Shown here: in pieces, positions 1-7,403 of the stretch
Layout: each line of letters opens with the position of its first letter
How positions within the stretch are numbered: the first letter of the stretch is position 1
DNA from: a bacterium
GTDB taxonomy: Bacteria > UBA10199 > DSSB01
Direction: 5' to 3'
Length of the DNA stretch: 10,806 nt
NCBI GenBank assembly: GCA_030426445.1
Contig: JAUHYS010000046.1
Location: 1 to 10,806, forward strand
Notes under the pieces: model-generated
Told to the model about the DNA's origin: nothing
The model's database searches: none
Seen by the model: the letters and a program-made list of their open reading frames with translations, nothing else
Program-made: the position numbers and the translations under genes

Positions 1-1427
1 TCTTCTCGGTCAGACGACAAGGGGATGTTGCGCCAGCTAACCCGATTAAATTTGGAGTGCCAAATGGGGAAAATAATCTCGAGCTCAGTTTAGAGTTGGT
101 ATCCACGAGTGAAGATGCTTGGGATGTTCTGGATATCAAAATCGAGAACGATCCCGAAGCTAAGTTTACTGGACCTGCTAATTGGGATTTAATTCTTCCT
201 GAGGCCTCAGAAGAGGAACCTAAATTCATTAGTTTTCCTGTTATCTATAACCCAGGTGTCAACGAGGGTATTCACAGTGCTGACTTAGTGATTACTTTGC
301 GTAATCAAGCCAGCCCAGATATTGTAGTGGACCTGATCGTTGGCTTATCTGGAAGTATCGGTATTCCCGATATAGGTGATAATGGTTATAAGTTTTCAGC
401 CATCATTCAAGTCGTGGGTGGTTTTATTGATCACGGTCTTTTAACAGATCCGCTTTGGTCAGGACCTTTCTATGTGAATGGTAGAGAATACCCTGCCGTC
501 GAGTTAGAGATGAAAGCTCAACCCATGGGAAATCGCATGGTTAAGGTTGAGCTTGTTATGCCGAACTCTTATACAAACGCAGGCTTAACAGATCGTGAAA
601 GCTTTTTAAATAATTTTGTTGATGAACTAGGTGGGCCTGCGCAAGAAAGTATTCGTAGAAACGAGACTATCAGGATGTGGAACTTGCAAGGAAGTAAAGA
701 CTCTGGAGGCAATGGTCTCAGTTCGGATGCCAAAGAAACCAGCCCAGGTGCAGATTGTGAACAGCCCACTGATCTATCTAAACCTTTTAGTAATGGCTGT
801 GCTCACTTCTACTTTGGTCTCTTTGACGAATTAGGAGATAATACGAGCATTGAAGGTATCTATGATCGTGATACGGGGTCCATGATTTTTCCTGGAAATC
901 CCGACAGTGAAGCCATGAGCTTGACGATTGGTAATTTTTATCATGCTGTCTTAGCGGATCTTCCAGGAAATGGAAGTTTGGGAAATGACCCTGATTATCG
1001 TATTCGTACTTATCTTAGAGGTGCGTTGTTTACGGGTGTCTTTAACCAGATGACCCAGACCCTGATGGGACTTGATGAGCAACCGACAGAATTTGTCATT
1101 GTCCCTGACGAAAGGTTTACGACTGGCTTACTTAATATCGGTAATAAAATCGATGATGGAACCTGTCCAGATAAATACCTTAATCCAGATCACTGGGATG
1201 TTATTAATGGCGGTGATATGCTTACTCCAGAAGAAGTTCTTTCTGGGACACCGACTTTCAATTGTTACTTAACCAAAGGTGGTTTTTTAACTGGTAAACC
1301 TGTGACCTTACGCGAATATCAGCCTGATAAAAATCAAGGTATTTGGTATTACGATACGGTTTTTGGTTTTGTGGGTATGTTCCCCGAAGGTGTCAATGAC
1401 CCTAATGTACCTAGTTTTATGAAATGA
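1..1427 (+). CDS. Large exported protein, paralog of the downstream lipoprotein (5' end outside window, premature stop)
   Basis: The frame is already open at base 3 and reads FSVRRQG-APA-PIKF, matching residues 469 onward of the next gene. The gene therefore begins left of the window, and the GTG at 57 is not its start. The whole visible part aligns with the C-terminal half of the 987-residue paralog: an Ig-like beta-sandwich pattern ending in GLSGS-GIPDIGD, then a longer domain with blocks such as GPFYVNGREYP, IRMWNL, RIRTYL-G-LFTGVF, HWDVINGG and WYYDT-FGFVGMFP. The visible part has exactly four cysteines (DCEQP, NGCAHF, GTCPD, FNCYL). All four are conserved in the paralog, which suggests disulfides outside the cytoplasm. 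It ends at TGA 1425-1427, where the paralog has Arg971 (AGA), and homologous codons continue after it. Function is unknown; a surface or periplasmic role is inferred from the paralog's lipobox. Confidence 0.85.
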   Translation, partial: FSVRRQGDVAPANPIKFGVPNGENNLELSLELVSTSEDAWDVLDIKIENDPEAKFTGPANWDLILPEASEEEPKFISFPVIYNPGVNEGIHSADLVITLRNQASPDIVVDLIVGLSGSIGIPDIGDNGYKFSAIIQVVGGFIDHGLLTDPLWSGPFYVNGREYPAVELEMKAQPMGNRMVKVELVMPNSYTNAGLTDRESFLNNFVDELGGPAQESIRRNETIRMWNLQGSKDSGGNGLSSDAKETSPGADCEQPTDLSKPFSNGCAHFYFGLFDELGDNTSIEGIYDRDTGSMIFPGNPDSEAMSLTIGNFYHAVLADLPGNGSLGNDPDYRIRTYLRGALFTGVFNQMTQTLMGLDEQPTEFVIVPDERFTTGLLNIGNKIDDGTCPDKYLNPDHWDVINGGDMLTPEEVLSGTPTFNCYLTKGGFLTGKPVTLREYQPDKNQGIWYYDTVFGFVGMFPEGVNDPNVPSFMK

Positions 1428-1478
1428 ACCACTGCTCACTTTGCTTTACAGATTATTCTTAAAGCTGAACCGAATTAA
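1428..1478 (+). other. In-frame 3' remnant of the first lipoprotein paralog beyond its TGA
   Basis: Read on in the same frame after the TGA, these bases encode TTAHFALQIILKAEPN and then TAA at 1476-1478. The intact paralog ends KTAHFALQAIIKAEPN. Conservation of frame, sequence and ancestral stop position shows that TGA 1425-1427 is a derived nonsense codon, or a read-through stop or sequence error, rather than the original end. Confidence 0.85.
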
Positions 1479-1545
1479 CGAATGGGCTGTTACAATTCAA
1501 TTTGCTGTCCTTGAAAGCAAGGGCAGCAAATTGTTTTACCATTCG
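1479..1545 (+). terminator. Strong hairpin terminator between the tandem paralogs
   Basis: The core stem is 1498-1513 paired with 1518-1533: CAATTTGCTG pairs perfectly with CAGCAAATTG, continued by TCCTTG/CAAGGG with one G-T wobble. This gives about 16 pairs around an AAAG loop. TTTT (1534-1537) follows. An outer 7-bp arm, CGAATGG (1479-1485) with CCATTCG (1539-1545), could extend the structure. It begins directly after the ancestral stop of the first gene, as expected for an intrinsic terminator. The T-run is short, so an mRNA 3'-end stabiliser role is also possible. Confidence 0.8.
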
Positions 1546-1546
1546 A

Positions 1547-1568
1547 TTTCAGTTTGAGGGAACTGAAA
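1547..1568 (+). other. Second hairpin in the leader of the 987-residue lipoprotein gene
   Basis: TTTCAGTT and AACTGAAA form a perfect 8-bp inverted repeat around a 6-base TGAGGG loop. It lies downstream of the terminator and about 70 bases before the ATG, so it may be in the 5' leader or be an operator. It matches no riboswitch I recognise. No convincing sigma-70 promoter was found between 1538 and 1630. Confidence 0.4.
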
Positions 1569-1628
1569 AGACCAAGCTCGGTAAAAAACTAAATAAACTT
1601 TTTGTACTTTCGATTTATGTATAAAAAC

Positions 1629-1634
1629 GGGAGG
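1629..1634 (+). promoter_or_regulatory. Ribosome binding site for the 987-residue lipoprotein
   Basis: GGGAGG is followed by a 5-base spacer (TAAGA) and ATG at 1640. Together with the signal peptide starting at that ATG, this fixes the start. Confidence 0.8.
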
Positions 1635-1639
1635 TAAGA

Positions 1640-4603
1640 ATGAACTCAAAGTATCTACGTATACTGTTGTGCCTTATTGCGATACCAGTGATGGTAGTCT
1701 CTTGTGGGGAGGATGTTCCTTTTAGCTTAGTTGGCGAACCTGTCGATGGGATTGTGCCTCGGCCAGGTTCTAGCAATGAGTCGGGCGAAGGTGCTCCTGG
1801 CAGCGGGGAATCCGGCGATGGAAACTGTATGTTTTATCTCACCGGCGAAGGCGGCGAGGGTGGTCCCGACCTCTTTGTTCAAGTCAGCTCTGAAAGACCT
1901 AGCTTACCTGAAGATGAAGGCCCGCTTCATGTTATTAATGGCCAGCCTGACCCATTCTTAGGCCCTCTTGCCTTTAAAGTCGATCCCGAAGACTCTAGCA
2001 AAATTACTCTTTCTGATACGGGTTGGAAAACCAGCTACATTCGTTTTGGAGGGGACCCCTCTGCCGATATCAAAATCACAGCCAGCCAAGCTTTTACTTC
2101 GGATGTAAGCTATCTCGATGGTGAAATGGAATTAGAAATTCCTATGCTTTCAATGAGCTTAGTGGAAACGCATAGCTTAGATAAACCTTTTGGGGCGGTA
2201 GGTGAAGAGAATTTAGGGCCCGTTTTGCTTTCTACAAAAACAGGCTTAGTGGTTGAAGGGAACCACGACCCATTAGAAGCAGATGGGATGCCAGTTGATC
2301 CAGAACAATCCGCCCCTTACCCTATCAAACTAGTGGGCGGTTATACTTTTGGAACTTTGATGGGGCCCTTATCAGGGATACTTAACCCTCATCTTGAAGA
2401 AGGTGCGATTCTTGTAGAAATTACAGGTTACCTAGATCGCCTTCCCGAAGAAGCTTGTTCGAGTGATGGACCGCCTCCTCCCGAAGATGGAGACCCCGAA
2501 GCAATCAATGTAGGTCCCGAAGAATTTGACATTATGGATATTCAAACTCAAGCAGCAGTGGATAAGTTTGAAGATATGTTAGCCTTGGTGGGTGTTAAAG
2601 AAGCCTTTGGCGAAACCGTTTTAAATTGCATGGAAAACGGAATTGATGAGCGACAAATCGAGATCCAAAATACCTTAGAGGATCAGAATATTACGATTAC
2701 TCAAATTGAGGTTTTTGATAGCGATAACGATTCCAAGTATTGTGGTGATGTCATTGGAGATCATGAGTTTAAACGTGGGACTTTAACACCTGCAGCATTG
2801 GGTGTAGACTGTGAAGAGATTAATGAAGAAAATTACATGACGCCTTGTACTTTAATTCCTGGAGCTCACTTAAGTACTCGAATTATTTATCGGCCTTATA
2901 ATTATATCAAAGCAGAAGAAGGCCAGGCTTATATCGAAGATACGGGCTATGTCGTCTTTACTTATAAGGTTGGAGATGAGGAAGAAGAGAAACAATTTGA
3001 GTTTCCTCTTAAAGGGATTACTGCGCCGACACCAAAAGATTACTTTTCTGTTCGGCGTCAAGGAAATTCGGCTCCAGCAGATCCCATTAAGTTTAGTATT
3101 CCAATCGGTGAGATTGAGCCATTAAAGTTGGAGCTAGAGTTAGTTAGCACAAGCCCAGATGAATGGCAGCTTGATGGTGAAACAGGAATTATTATTAATA
3201 ACGATGAGTTGAATAAGTTTACGGGTCCGGATTCTTGGGAAACGACTTTGCCAGCGGCTTCTCAAGATGATCCCAAGTTGATTAGTTTTTCCGTAACTTA
3301 TGACCCAGGCCCAGATATCAAAGAAGTCCATAAGGCTGATTTGGATATTCTCTTAAAAAGAGAAATTATAGATGAGAATAATCAAGTACAAACTATTGAG
3401 TTCCCTTTAAGAGTGGCTTTGACAGGAAGTAAAGGCATTCCCGATATTGGAGATGAGGGCTATAAATACTCAGTTCAGATCCAAGTGGTAGGTGGTTATA
3501 TTGACAGTAATATGCTCGGGGGAGAACCTCTGTGGGCAGGGCCTTTTTATGTCAATGGTCGTGAATACCCTGTTGTTGAATTAGACTTAAAGGCCAAAGC
3601 AGTAGAAGGTAGTAGTCGTATGGTTAAAGTGGAGCTATTAATGCCAGATGCCTACACACAGGGTGGAGAGAACAACCTAGATAATCATGATGCTTTTTCA
3701 AAAAAGTTTGTGGAGCTACTTGGCAAACCTGCTCAAGAAACATTGCGTCGAAATGGTACCATTAGAATGTGGAACCTAAGAGGTAGCGCAGATGAAAACG
3801 GTGATTCCCTTGACGAGGATAAAGCTGTAGAAAGAGGGAATAACCCTAGTTGTGAACAACCGAGTGACTTAGGAAAACCTTTTGTCAGTACCAAAGGTTG
3901 CTCGCACTTTTACATGGCTCTCTTTGATGAAATTGAAGGTGAACATCCTAATAGCATCTCTGGTCTTTATGACCGTCAAACCGGAGATATGATTTTTCCT
4001 GGAAAGGACGGCCAAGGAGTTACGCTCAGTATTAATAATTTTTTTCACGGCCAACTAGCAGACCTTTCAGCCAATGAGCATATCAATAATTTTCCAAATG
4101 ATAAGCGCATTCGAACTTATTTGCAGGGAACTTTATTCACAGGTGTTTTTAGTGATGCAACTCAACGCCTCATGGGACTTGATGAGAATGATGTTCAATT
4201 AGAGCAAGACTTTACCATTGTACCCGATACTCGTTATACAAAGGGTCTGATCAATATTAGTAGCAAGATTAAAAAAGGCAAATGCCCAGAAGGAGGTAGC
4301 CATCTCAACCCAAATCATTGGGATGTCATTAATGGAGGTGATGTTCTAACAGAAGAAGAGGTTCTTTCTGCAACACCCACTTTTGATTGCTACATGACAG
4401 AAGGAGGGTTTCTAAAAGGGATGCCGGTTAATCAGCGGAAGAGATTGCCCAACCAAGATCCCGATATTTGGTATTATGACACGACCTTTGGTTTTGTCGG
4501 GATGTTTCCAGATCATACAGGCAATAAAAACATTCCTAGTTTTATGAAGAGAAAGACGGCCCACTTTGCCCTGCAAGCCATTATTAAAGCAGAACCTAAT
4601 TAG
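1640..4603 (+). CDS. Large acidic lipoprotein with Ig-like (ASH/choice-of-anchor-like) domains and a duplicated C-terminal domain
   Basis: The first 21 residues are a signal peptide with a basic N-terminus and hydrophobic core. It ends in lipobox VVSC, so Cys22 should be lipidated. Residues 23 and 24 are Gly-Glu, not Asp at +2, consistent with outer-membrane sorting. Residues about 33-62 are a Gly/Ser/Pro/Glu-rich linker, followed by a first domain (63-270) and a PPPPEDGDPE linker (278-287). Two segments, about 370-462 and 485-597, share the pattern I-x-Y-x-P ... FPL-x-h-T-G/A and look like tandem Ig-like beta-sandwiches of the HYDIN/ASH type; this is pattern recognition only. Residues 601-987 form an unrecognised domain with conserved cysteines 738, 754, 882 and 917. 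The protein is strongly acidic and rich in Asp-Gly and Asn. Residues 469-987 are homologous to the gene immediately upstream, so the locus is a tandem duplication. Function is unknown. Confidence 0.9.
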   Translation: MNSKYLRILLCLIAIPVMVVSCGEDVPFSLVGEPVDGIVPRPGSSNESGEGAPGSGESGDGNCMFYLTGEGGEGGPDLFVQVSSERPSLPEDEGPLHVINGQPDPFLGPLAFKVDPEDSSKITLSDTGWKTSYIRFGGDPSADIKITASQAFTSDVSYLDGEMELEIPMLSMSLVETHSLDKPFGAVGEENLGPVLLSTKTGLVVEGNHDPLEADGMPVDPEQSAPYPIKLVGGYTFGTLMGPLSGILNPHLEEGAILVEITGYLDRLPEEACSSDGPPPPEDGDPEAINVGPEEFDIMDIQTQAAVDKFEDMLALVGVKEAFGETVLNCMENGIDERQIEIQNTLEDQNITITQIEVFDSDNDSKYCGDVIGDHEFKRGTLTPAALGVDCEEINEENYMTPCTLIPGAHLSTRIIYRPYNYIKAEEGQAYIEDTGYVVFTYKVGDEEEEKQFEFPLKGITAPTPKDYFSVRRQGNSAPADPIKFSIPIGEIEPLKLELELVSTSPDEWQLDGETGIIINNDELNKFTGPDSWETTLPAASQDDPKLISFSVTYDPGPDIKEVHKADLDILLKREIIDENNQVQTIEFPLRVALTGSKGIPDIGDEGYKYSVQIQVVGGYIDSNMLGGEPLWAGPFYVNGREYPVVELDLKAKAVEGSSRMVKVELLMPDAYTQGGENNLDNHDAFSKKFVELLGKPAQETLRRNGTIRMWNLRGSADENGDSLDEDKAVERGNNPSCEQPSDLGKPFVSTKGCSHFYMALFDEIEGEHPNSISGLYDRQTGDMIFPGKDGQGVTLSINNFFHGQLADLSANEHINNFPNDKRIRTYLQGTLFTGVFSDATQRLMGLDENDVQLEQDFTIVPDTRYTKGLINISSKIKKGKCPEGGSHLNPNHWDVINGGDVLTEEEVLSATPTFDCYMTEGGFLKGMPVNQRKRLPNQDPDIWYYDTTFGFVGMFPDHTGNKNIPSFMKRKTAHFALQAIIKAEPN

Positions 4604-4606
4604 AGC

Positions 4607-4755
4607 ACTTTAAATTTTTCTATACCCTTTACCCGTCGAGGGAGAAGGAGTTTGAGGAGTTAATACTAGGATCATTCTTGTGGGGGGGCTTAGTTTATGC
4701 CAAGCGAGAGAGGTAAGTAAAACGGCATGACCGAGCGCCCCTACTTTAAATTTTT
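4607..4755. repeat. 13-bp direct repeat flanking a hairpin-bearing segment
   Basis: ACTTTAAATTTTT occurs at 4607-4619, just after the lipoprotein stop, and again at 4743-4755, just after a large hairpin. The bracketed ~123 bases have no credible gene. The arrangement resembles a small non-autonomous insertion with a duplicated target, but AT-rich repeats also arise by chance or slippage, and no terminal inverted repeats are evident. Confidence 0.45.
4683..4741 (+). terminator. Long imperfect hairpin in the convergent spacer; possible terminator
   Basis: The left arm 4683-4701 (GGGG-G-GCTTAGTTTATGCC) pairs with the right arm 4724-4741 (GGCATGACCGAGCGCCCC). There are roughly 17 pairs with a G-G mismatch, an A-C mismatch, one bulged T and two wobbles, closing a 22-base purine-rich loop. 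TACTTTAAATTTTT follows, so it could end transcription of the lipoprotein gene, although the T-run is not immediate. The many compensating wobbles suggest a real RNA structure. Confidence 0.5.
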
Positions 4756-4781
4756 AATTAAAAGAAATCTAATTTTCTAAT

Positions 4782-5921
4782 TTATGATTTTAGTTTATCA
4801 ATCGCTTTAATAATTAAATCAGTGGCTTTGAGTATTTCGGCTTCTGTATTAAAACGCCCAAAACCAAAGCGGATAGAGCTTTTGATGCGTTTCTTTGAAA
4901 AACCCAGAGCTTTCAGTACATGAGAGGGCTCTGGAGAAGCGGAAGAACAGGCAGACCCAGAAGAAATCGCAAGATCGCGTAGCTCCATCATTAGGGCTTC
5001 GCCAGAAACGCCAGGAAAACTAAGATTAAGGTTATTACACAAGCGATTTTCTAAGGGGCTATTGATTTCAAGTTCGGGAATTTCTTTTTGCAGAGTAGAT
5101 AAAAATGTTTTTCTTACATTTTCTAAGTGTTGTTGATCTTTTTCAAATCTTTCCATAGCGATTTCTGCTGCCTTTCCAAATCCGACAATCTCCGGGACGT
5201 GAAGCGTTCCCGAGCGAAGTCCTCTTTCGTGACCTCCTCCAAAAAGCAAAGGCTGGAGCTGAAGCTTTGGTTTTTTTTGTCGAATGTAAAGCACCCCCAC
5301 TCCTTTGGGTCCGTATATTTTATGCCCGGAGAGAGAAAGCATATCGATGTTGGTTTTTTGCAAATCAAGAGAAATTTTTCCAAAGGCTTGAGCGGCGTCG
5401 CTGTGAAAACAAATATGGTGAGTTTTTGCGATTTTTCCTATACTTGCAAGAGCTTGTAGCGTACCAATTTCATTATTGGCTGCCATGATACTGATTAAAA
5501 TCGTCTCGGTCCGAATGGCGGCTTGTAATTCTTTTAGGTCTATCAGTCCTGCACTATTAACAGGGAGATAAGTGACTTCAAAGCCTTCTTGCTCTAGTTG
5601 TTGGCAAGGGTCCAGTATCGCCTTGTGTTCTGTCGCCACCGTGATAAGGTGACGTCCGAAGTCGCGGTTGGCTCGAGCATAACCTAAAACCGCAAGATTG
5701 TTGGACTCGGTTGCGCCACTAGTAAAAATAATTTCCTCTGCTGTGGCACAAAGGGCTTCTGCGATTTGTTTACGGGCATGGTCGACAGCTGCTTTGGCTT
5801 GCCAACCCAAAGCATGCGAGTGGCTAGCTGCATTACCAAAATATTGTTTGAAATAGGGTAGCATGCTTTCTAGAACAGCGGGGTCCAGAGGAGTCGTCGC
5901 ATTGTTATCTAGATAAATCAT
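4782..5921 (-). CDS. iscS: Cysteine desulfurase (IscS/NifS family, class V aminotransferase fold)
   Basis: This PLP enzyme converts L-cysteine to L-alanine and carries the sulfur as a persulfide for Fe-S clusters and other thio-cofactors in the cytoplasm. Visible motifs in order are YLDNNATTP (3-11), TSGATESNN (67-75), EHK with PLP-stacking His99, SDAAQ with Asp175 and Gln178, LSGHKIYGPKG with Schiff-base Lys201, RSGT (236-239), and the mobile loop SSGSACSSAS with catalytic Cys325. The long loop marks a group I (IscS/NifS-like) rather than SufS-like enzyme. At 379 residues it ends at IKAIDKLKS, so the ~20-residue IscU-docking tail of E. coli IscS appears absent. The start matches the family N-terminus, but no clear Shine-Dalgarno precedes it. 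It diverges from mrp, another Fe-S factor. No iscU/iscR is visible. The family is certain; iscS versus nifS naming is not. Confidence 0.95.
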   Translation of the reverse strand: MIYLDNNATTPLDPAVLESMLPYFKQYFGNAASHSHALGWQAKAAVDHARKQIAEALCATAEEIIFTSGATESNNLAVLGYARANRDFGRHLITVATEHKAILDPCQQLEQEGFEVTYLPVNSAGLIDLKELQAAIRTETILISIMAANNEIGTLQALASIGKIAKTHHICFHSDAAQAFGKISLDLQKTNIDMLSLSGHKIYGPKGVGVLYIRQKKPKLQLQPLLFGGGHERGLRSGTLHVPEIVGFGKAAEIAMERFEKDQQHLENVRKTFLSTLQKEIPELEINSPLENRLCNNLNLSFPGVSGEALMMELRDLAISSGSACSSASPEPSHVLKALGFSKKRIKSSIRFGFGRFNTEAEILKATDLIIKAIDKLKS

Positions 5922-5966
5922 AAATTGAGTTTAATGGTAAATTTTAGGAAAGTCTAATAAAGAGAT

Positions 5967-5996
5967 TTTATAGGGTAGGGTCGATATTTTTGTCCC
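5967..5996 (-). promoter_or_regulatory. Candidate sigma-70-type promoter for the cysteine desulfurase
   Basis: On the minus strand GGGACA (5996-5991, four of six -35 positions) is followed by an 18-base spacer and TATAAA (5972-5967, five of six -10 positions). This would give a leader of about 40 bases before the ATG at 5921. It sits in the 100-bp divergent spacer shared with mrp, so control of the two could be linked. Assigned by eye. Confidence 0.4.
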
Positions 5997-6013
5997 CTTT
6001 GTAAAGTTTAATC

Positions 6014-6020
6014 AAGGAGA
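6014..6020 (+). promoter_or_regulatory. Ribosome binding site of mrp; start choice ambiguous
   Basis: AAGGAGA lies only two bases before ATG 6022 (counting from the last G) and 11 bases before a second in-frame ATG at 6031. The first spacing is too short and the second slightly long, so translation may start at 6031 (MKAEEIQ), three codons later than annotated. Confidence 0.6.
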
Positions 6021-6021
6021 A

Positions 6022-7113
6022 ATGCAAAAAATGAAAGCAGAAGAAATACAAACATTTAAACAAATTCAAGATGTCTTAAAAAATATTCAACACCCTTTAT
6101 TAAAAAAGAATATTGTTGATCTCAATATGATCCGCAACTTGGAATTTCAAAATGGGACGCTCGCGTTTAAACTTGTTTATCTTAACCCCACTTCTTCCTT
6201 TAACTCGCAAGTCGAGGAGGCTGTCCGTAGCGCCTTAAATCAAATCTCCGCCATCAAAGACTTACAAATCACCCTTGATTGGGAAATCACCGGCAGTCAA
6301 ACCTCTCCTGGAGGCCAGCTCAGCCAAGTGAAGAATATTATTGCAGTTGCGAGTGGAAAAGGAGGCGTCGGTAAATCCACAGTTGCGCTTAATTTGGCTT
6401 TGGCCTTGGCAAAGTCGGGAGCTAAGGTGGGTATTTTAGACACGGATATTTATGGGCCTTCTTTACCGACTTTAATGGGACTAAAAAATACGCCGCCTTT
6501 AATCGATTCTGAAAAAAAGAAAATGCTGCCTTTAGAAAAATATGGCATTAAAACAATGAGCATCGGTTATATCATTAAGGATGAGGATGCTGCAGTTTGG
6601 CGCGGACCCATGATTGGTCGAATGGTTCAGCAATTCGTCCAAGATGTTTTATGGGAAGAACTGGATTATCTGATTTTAGATTTACCTCCAGGCACAGGGG
6701 ACATTCAGCTTTCTCTAAGTCAAATGTTATCCATAACCGGCGCTGTCATTGTGACCACACCCCAAGATGTGGCTTTAGCTGATGTGGTGCGAAGTATTGC
6801 GATGTTTCAAAAGGTCCAGATTCCCATTTTAGGCATGGTCGAAAACATGAGCTACTTTGTTTGTCCCCATTGTCAAGAGACCAGTCATGTGTTTGGTCAA
6901 GGAGGAGCGAAGAAAAAATCAGACAGTTTAAAAATTCCTTTTTTAGCTTCCATTCCCTTGGATCTTCGCATTTGTGAAGCCAGTGATATGGGAAAACCAC
7001 TTTTAGATTCCGATGCAGACTCTAAACAAGCCCAACAATTTCTCAATTTAGCTAGTGCAGTTGCTGACCAGGTGTGCCTTGCCAATGATAGAAAAGTAGA
7101 AATAAACTTATAA
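6022..7113 (+). CDS. mrp: Mrp/ApbC (NBP35-family) P-loop ATPase, Fe-S cluster carrier
   Basis: Mrp/ApbC proteins are cytoplasmic homodimeric ATPases that bind a [4Fe-4S] cluster and pass it to apo-proteins. Residues about 8-90 form an N-terminal MIP18/DUF59-like domain, although the usual DPE-type motif is not obvious (NIQHPLLKKNIVDLNM). The ATPase domain starts near 104 and has the deviant Walker A SGKGGVGKST (111-120, signature Lys113 and Lys118), switch I LDTDIYGPS (139-147), AVWRGPM (191-197), Walker B LILDLPPGTGD (217-227), TTPQDVALADV (245-255), and the cluster-binding CPHC with Cys281 and Cys284 after ENMSYFV. At 363 residues it has typical two-domain length. Its divergent neighbour supplies sulfur for the same pathway. 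Confidence 0.95.
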   Translation: MQKMKAEEIQTFKQIQDVLKNIQHPLLKKNIVDLNMIRNLEFQNGTLAFKLVYLNPTSSFNSQVEEAVRSALNQISAIKDLQITLDWEITGSQTSPGGQLSQVKNIIAVASGKGGVGKSTVALNLALALAKSGAKVGILDTDIYGPSLPTLMGLKNTPPLIDSEKKKMLPLEKYGIKTMSIGYIIKDEDAAVWRGPMIGRMVQQFVQDVLWEELDYLILDLPPGTGDIQLSLSQMLSITGAVIVTTPQDVALADVVRSIAMFQKVQIPILGMVENMSYFVCPHCQETSHVFGQGGAKKKSDSLKIPFLASIPLDLRICEASDMGKPLLDSDADSKQAQQFLNLASAVADQVCLANDRKVEINL

Positions 7114-7171
7114 GTACTTCTCAAATTTGGCATTGCACAATGGAGTTTTTTTGTTTACTTTATGGGTATAA

Positions 7172-7178
7172 AGAGGAG
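7172..7178 (+). promoter_or_regulatory. Ribosome binding site that fixes the hicB start
   Basis: AGAGGAG lies 9 bases before ATG 7188. An earlier in-frame ATG at 7140 would add 16 residues unlike the family (MEFFCLLYGYKEETKN) and has no such site, so 7188 is preferred. Confidence 0.75.
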
Positions 7179-7187
7179 ACAAAAAAT

Positions 7188-7403
7188 ATGGCTTCAAAAA
7201 AACTACAATTTGCAATTGATGTTATTAAAGAAGAAGATGGGGTAGGTTACTACGTCGTCGTACCTACTTTGCCAGGTTGTTTTTCTCAAGGAGCTACAGT
7301 AGAAGAAGCCATTCATCTACATATTAGCGCTTTAAAGAAAAACGGGGAAAAAGTTCCCAATTCTGCCAACACTTTTCATACCACTGTCGAGGTTGCTGCT
7401 TGA
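7188..7403 (+). CDS. hicB: HicB-family antitoxin, short form, toxin partner lost
   Basis: HicB antitoxins neutralise the HicA mRNA interferase with a partial RNase H-like fold. This 71-residue protein has the family pattern: a basic beta strand (KLQFAIDVIKEEDG), then VGYYVVVPTLPGCFSQGATVEEA, then a helix with HISALKKNGEKVP. It lacks the C-terminal DNA-binding domain of long HicBs, as do many short ones. From family memory the usual stretch between EEA and the final helix reads like EEALENxKEAIELHLE. Here it is only VEEAIHLHI, about seven residues shorter, consistent with an in-frame deletion between two EEA/KEA-type segments. The gene follows mrp by 74 bases with its own ribosome site. Only a stub of hicA follows, so it may be an orphan antitoxin or decaying. 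Confidence 0.8.
   Translation: MASKKLQFAIDVIKEEDGVGYYVVVPTLPGCFSQGATVEEAIHLHISALKKNGEKVPNSANTFHTTVEVAA

Noticed and set aside
57..62. GTG at 57 as the start of the first gene
   Set aside because: The frame is open to the left edge, with codons homologous to the paralog before the GTG.
4727..4780. 17-codon ATG frame (MTERPYFKF...) in the convergent spacer
   Set aside because: It begins inside the hairpin arm and has no ribosome site.
7131..7142. TTGGCATTGCAC upstream of hicB as a sigma-54 promoter
   Set aside because: TGGCA and TTGC are directly adjacent, so GG and GC are far closer than the required 10 bases.
7140..7187. Upstream ATG at 7140 as the hicB start
   Set aside because: It adds 16 residues atypical of HicB, while ATG 7188 has a well-placed AGAGGAG.
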